Assembly: GCA_947627615.1 (NCBI GenBank)
Contig: CANQWS010000002.1
Span: 88,320-152,319, forward strand
Direction of reading: 5' to 3'
Length of the DNA: 64,000 nucleotides
DNA from: an uncultured Muribaculaceae bacterium
Lineage (GTDB): Bacteria; Bacteroidota; Bacteroidia; Bacteroidales; Muribaculaceae
A model generated the notes under the pieces. It did no database searches, had not been told where the DNA came from, and saw nothing but the letters and a program-made list of their open reading frames with translations. Position 1 is the stretch's first letter. Every line of letters starts with the position of its first letter. Below are positions 61,558 through 64,000 of the stretch, piece by piece. The position numbers and the translations under genes were made by a program.

Positions 61558-62552
61558 ACATCCGTCTATTCCTGACATTGACAGCACTGACAGCCGCGGG
61601 GCTGTTTGCAAAAGCTGAAACAGTGCGCCATTACCTTGACTCGCTCACTTCGCTGACCGATTCGACGCTGACGGTTGAATTTCCCGATGACCGGCTCTCG
61701 TCTCAGGCAATCGAGATCAGAGCTTCGCTTCCGGATGCAGAAATCGGTGCTCCGCTCGTGGCATTCGGAATATTGTGGGACATTGACTCCGTAAGCGGCT
61801 CATATTACCAGGCCATGCTGCGGCCTACTGGCTACAGGGACGAGGACAATGTTGTTGACCGGAGATATGTGGATCTCACCGTCTCACGCCACAGCGAGAG
61901 GGGTGACAGCATCATACACTCATCGCGTCACCGCGAAGGTTTCGGGCTGGAACGGAAAGAGAACACTTTAGGCGTAGACATTGACCGCACGACCGGCAAA
62001 GTGCTGATCTACGGTGGCAACGAGCAGCCGGAATCTCTGTTTGAGATGACCTGTCCCCTGCCCTTGCACCGCGGAATGGCCATACGGGCCGAGGGGAAAG
62101 CCGAGATTTCACTGGCCATGAGCGAATATCAGACTCCGGCGGATGCCGGACTGCAGACCCCGTGGACACTCGACGAACTCGAGGCTCACTTCCGCAAGTC
62201 AGCGGCGCCGCAGGGATTCTACCGCTATCTGGACCGGAAAAATGACCCGCGCTACTGCCGCATGGGCGGAAACTACATCATTGCCCTGACTGCCTCGACC
62301 GACGGCGGATATGACATTATCTACATATCCGGGGCCCGACAGAACGAATCGGAATGGCAATGCGGAATGCTGAAGGGTCATCTCTATCCCACCATATTCA
62401 GGAATCATTTTGACCTGAAATGGTTTGACTCGGAAATGAACGCTTTGTCAGAGGAATGCAGCGCCGATCTGGAGCAGGACGCCATTCTGACGATCAATTT
62501 TCCCCTGCTCAAATCATCGTTCAGATTTGCCCTGCAACCTCGGGATAACTGA
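61554..62552 (+). CDS. Exported protein of unknown function
   Basis: A 332-residue protein with a signal peptide (1-20, ending FAKAE). The mature part is predicted beta-rich, with many Asp/Glu and no known motif (AFGILWDIDSVSGSYYQAML, GFYRYLDRKNDPRYCRMGG, YDIIYISGARQNESEWQCG). The last segment resembles single-domain periplasmic or surface proteins, but I cannot name a family. It is coupled to miaA by ATGA, and its 3' end overlaps the convergent PepSY-like gene by 32 bases. Confidence 0.65.
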   Translation: MNIRLFLTLTALTAAGLFAKAETVRHYLDSLTSLTDSTLTVEFPDDRLSSQAIEIRASLPDAEIGAPLVAFGILWDIDSVSGSYYQAMLRPTGYRDEDNVVDRRYVDLTVSRHSERGDSIIHSSRHREGFGLERKENTLGVDIDRTTGKVLIYGGNEQPESLFEMTCPLPLHRGMAIRAEGKAEISLAMSEYQTPADAGLQTPWTLDELEAHFRKSAAPQGFYRYLDRKNDPRYCRMGGNYIIALTASTDGGYDIIYISGARQNESEWQCGMLKGHLYPTIFRNHFDLKWFDSEMNALSEECSADLEQDAILTINFPLLKSSFRFALQPRDN

Positions 62553-62964
62553 TTTCACCGCTATTCTGATTATAGGTGACCACAGTGTCGAGAAGGTCCA
62601 CCTTGATATATTCGGGTGTGCGAGTGACACGGTAGACCGAATTCTGTTCCTGACGTTCTTCCAGAAAAGCATAAAGCGAGTCAGGCAGCTGGTCATAAAG
62701 GAACTGCTGCGGCAGGACCGAGCCGTTGCCGTTGATGTCGGTCCATTCATAGTTGCGGTCAAAAGTCAGAGTGGCCCCTTTCTTGATCCTCACAACCTCT
62801 GCCCCGTCACTTTCGGTATAGCTCTCAAGCTCGCCGAAAGGGAAATACTCGGAAACAAATTTGGCTATGGCCGAAGGAAGTTCATCCCAAGTATCGCTGT
62901 TGCAGGCTCCCATCAGCAGGATTACAAATCCGAGAGCCAATGACATGGCAGAGTTACATTTCAT
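62521..62964 (-). CDS. PepSY-like (DUF2874) lipoprotein
   Basis: A 147-residue lipoprotein. The signal peptide has lipobox LLMGAC (C21). The mature protein contains two PepSY-like repeats (LPSAIAKFVSEYFPFGELESY and LPDSLYAFLEERQEQNSVYRV, with shared beta-strand patterns), typical of Bacteroidota periplasmic DUF2874 proteins with no established role. There is no exact TAnnTTTG upstream on the minus strand; TATATTTTC near 62990 is a near miss. Confidence 0.75.
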   Translation of the reverse strand: MKCNSAMSLALGFVILLMGACNSDTWDELPSAIAKFVSEYFPFGELESYTESDGAEVVRIKKGATLTFDRNYEWTDINGNGSVLPQQFLYDQLPDSLYAFLEERQEQNSVYRVTRTPEYIKVDLLDTVVTYNQNSGEISYPEVAGQI

Positions 62965-63014
62965 AAATCCAACAATTAAATAGTGTTACGAAAATATAAC
63001 AATTCCTTGGTTTG

Positions 63015-63045
63015 TTGGTTCATAAGCCTACATACGTTAATTTTG
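63015..63045 (+). promoter_or_regulatory. Promoter of the TPR-protein gene (TTG-20-TAATTTTG)
   Basis: TTG at 63015-63017 and TAATTTTG at 63038-63045 are 20 bases apart. The predicted start (63049-63050) coincides with the first ATG, so the transcript should be leaderless or start within the initiation codon. Confidence 0.75.
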
Positions 63046-63049
63046 CCGG

Positions 63050-63880
63050 ATGATGAAATCATTGACCGCCATAATCACATTGTTCGCGACATGCACAGCG
63101 TTTCAGGGCGCCGCCACGGAACCGGAAACGGAGTACTATGACCTTGTAGAGACAGCCGACAAAGCCGCTGCCGACGGAAAATGGCAGAACGCTATTGACG
63201 CCATTGACAAAGCCATGCGCATAGAGCCGACGAATCCGTCGAATGTGCTTCTGCTGTCCAACAAAGGTATGTTCGAATACTATTCCGGGCAGGATTCTCT
63301 TGCACTGGAAACCCTTTCCATAGCCCAGAGAATTGCCCCGGCATCCGTCACCGTGCTCCAGAACAGGGCCAAGGTGCTCACCGATACCGGCCGCCTGAAA
63401 GAGGCTCTGCGTGACTATGCCGCGGTGATGGCCCTCGATTCCACCCTTGTGGAGCCGCTGTTCTATCACACCATGATCAGTTTCCAGCTCAACGATGCGG
63501 AAACGGCGCAGGCAGATCTCGACAGGATGAAACGTCTTTTCCCCGACCATCAGTCAACGCTCCTTGCCGAAAGCTCCGTACTCGCCTACTCGGGCAGATT
63601 TCTCGAAGCGATTCCGCTGCTGTCACGCCTGATAGAGAAAAAGCCGACCGCGGCCGATTACTCCACGCGGGCATTGTGCTACCTCCGCACGGACCAGCTT
63701 CCGGAAGCCGCCGAAGATATTGCCCAGGGACTGAAACTCGACCCCACGGACGGCGAACTTTATCTGCTGCGCGCCCTGCTGAACAAGATGCGGTTCCGTC
63801 CCGATGACGCTCATGCCGACGCTCTCAAGGCCGAACGTTACGGTGTGGACTCGTCCAGAATAAAGGCTCTCAATCTGTGA
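63050..63880 (+). CDS. Exported tetratricopeptide-repeat protein
   Basis: A 276-residue protein. The signal peptide covers about 1-22 (LTAIITLFATCTAFQGAAT). About six TPR units follow (for example KWQNAIDAIDKAMRIEPTNP, DSLALETLSIAQRIAPAS, RLKEALRDYAAVMALDSTLV, RFLEAIPLLSRLIEKKPT, QLPEAAEDIAQGLKLDPTDG). TPR arrays mediate protein binding; the partner is unknown. ATG occurs at both 63050 and 63053. Confidence 0.87.
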   Translation: MMKSLTAIITLFATCTAFQGAATEPETEYYDLVETADKAAADGKWQNAIDAIDKAMRIEPTNPSNVLLLSNKGMFEYYSGQDSLALETLSIAQRIAPASVTVLQNRAKVLTDTGRLKEALRDYAAVMALDSTLVEPLFYHTMISFQLNDAETAQADLDRMKRLFPDHQSTLLAESSVLAYSGRFLEAIPLLSRLIEKKPTAADYSTRALCYLRTDQLPEAAEDIAQGLKLDPTDGELYLLRALLNKMRFRPDDAHADALKAERYGVDSSRIKALNL

Positions 63881-63887
63881 CCTTCAG

Positions 63888-63907
63888 TCCGGCCGGCTCC
63901 GGATTTT
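63888..63907 (+). terminator. Weak hairpin terminator after the TPR-protein gene
   Basis: TCCGG (63888-63892) and CCGGA (63899-63903) flank a 6-base loop and are followed by TTTT. The stem is short, so termination may be partial. Confidence 0.45.
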
Positions 63908-64000
63908 CCAAAATGTCAATGTACTCTCGCCATGATTCGGGCTTTCACACCGCGCGGCCATGGCGCCGCTTCTTAGAGCAAGGCTCCTGATTCCAGTTGA
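63908..64000. other. Window end, no gene recognised
   Basis: The last 93 bases show no start codon followed by a convincing frame, and no tRNA-like fold. A short GC palindrome (GCGGC ... GCCGC, around 63956-63971) is present. It may belong to the 3' flank of a gene beyond the window. Confidence 0.3.

Noticed and set aside
1..64000. GGGACA as an FtsK-orienting or Chi-like sequence
   Set aside because: Both orientations occur within single clusters and the overall count does not look above chance for 64 kb, so a polar genome-wide signal is not supported by this window.
1..64000. Search for CRISPR arrays, tRNA/rRNA genes, insertion sequences or att sites
   Set aside because: No regularly spaced repeats, cloverleaf-like segments with CCA-type ends, transposase frames or flanking direct repeats were seen.

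Overview
This window is chromosomal core DNA from a member of the Bacteroidota, most likely order Bacteroidales and plausibly a Muribaculaceae-type gut organism (the family level is inference). Three things support this. Intergenic regions carry the Bacteroidota vegetative promoter form, TTG then 19-21 bases then TAnnTTTG. Starts lack Shine-Dalgarno sequences. Several genes belong to lineage-typical families: N-acylornithine carbamoyltransferase, an ArgA-less arginine cluster with a GNAT gene, a DAHP synthase/chorismate mutase fusion, single-chain PurL, a ZnuA/ZnuC pair, a GIN-domain protein and an etfBA-acyl-CoA dehydrogenase trio. I see no rRNA, tRNA, CRISPR, insertion sequence or prophage. 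Gene density is very high: eleven neighbouring pairs overlap by ATGA and several convergent pairs overlap at their 3' ends.

Layout. 1-4279 (minus): arginine operon GNAT-argG-argC-argD-argF' (argF' is cut by the window edge). 4517-10594 (plus): tightly coupled esterase-hisS-pheA-aminotransferase-DAHPS/CM-tyrA. 10668-14370: Fur-family regulator, purA, a DUF1015 protein and a small membrane protein. 14469-19706: purL and a PurF-like protein that lacks the N-terminal catalytic cysteine. 20024-23663: etfB-etfA-acyl-CoA dehydrogenase between two hairpin terminators. 23880-30054: metF, holB, an AddB-like nuclease and hemW. 30058-33587: rlmH and nadC from overlapping face-to-face promoters, a HAD phosphatase and a MATE transporter. 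33687-39050: FAD oxidoreductase, znuC-znuA, a divergent exported protein and an M16 peptidase. 39138-45298: dusB, GIN-domain protein, flippase, TrmH-type methyltransferase, ClC channel and a UDG-like protein. 45389-52339: efp, dedA, rpe, ftsK, lolA-like and trxB. 52529-56943: a large protein with two receiver-like domains and a PPDK ATP-binding domain, followed by a coiled-coil protein ending in a clamp-binding-like peptide. 57007-63880: DPP-IV peptidase, a six-helix membrane protein, miaA, two exported proteins and a TPR protein.

Most of this is housekeeping. The least explained parts are: (a) the receiver-receiver-PPDK_N protein and its coiled-coil partner; (b) the PurF-like protein that has lost its glutaminase nucleophile but kept the cysteines expected for an iron-sulfur cluster; (c) the cysteine-bearing GNAT heading an arginine operon with no argA in view; (d) short palindromic repeats inside coding sequence, most clearly an in-frame insertion in argD; and (e) promoters lying so close to start codons that several mRNAs should be leaderless or nearly so. 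Comparisons with Bacteroides homologues are from memory and were not checked by search.
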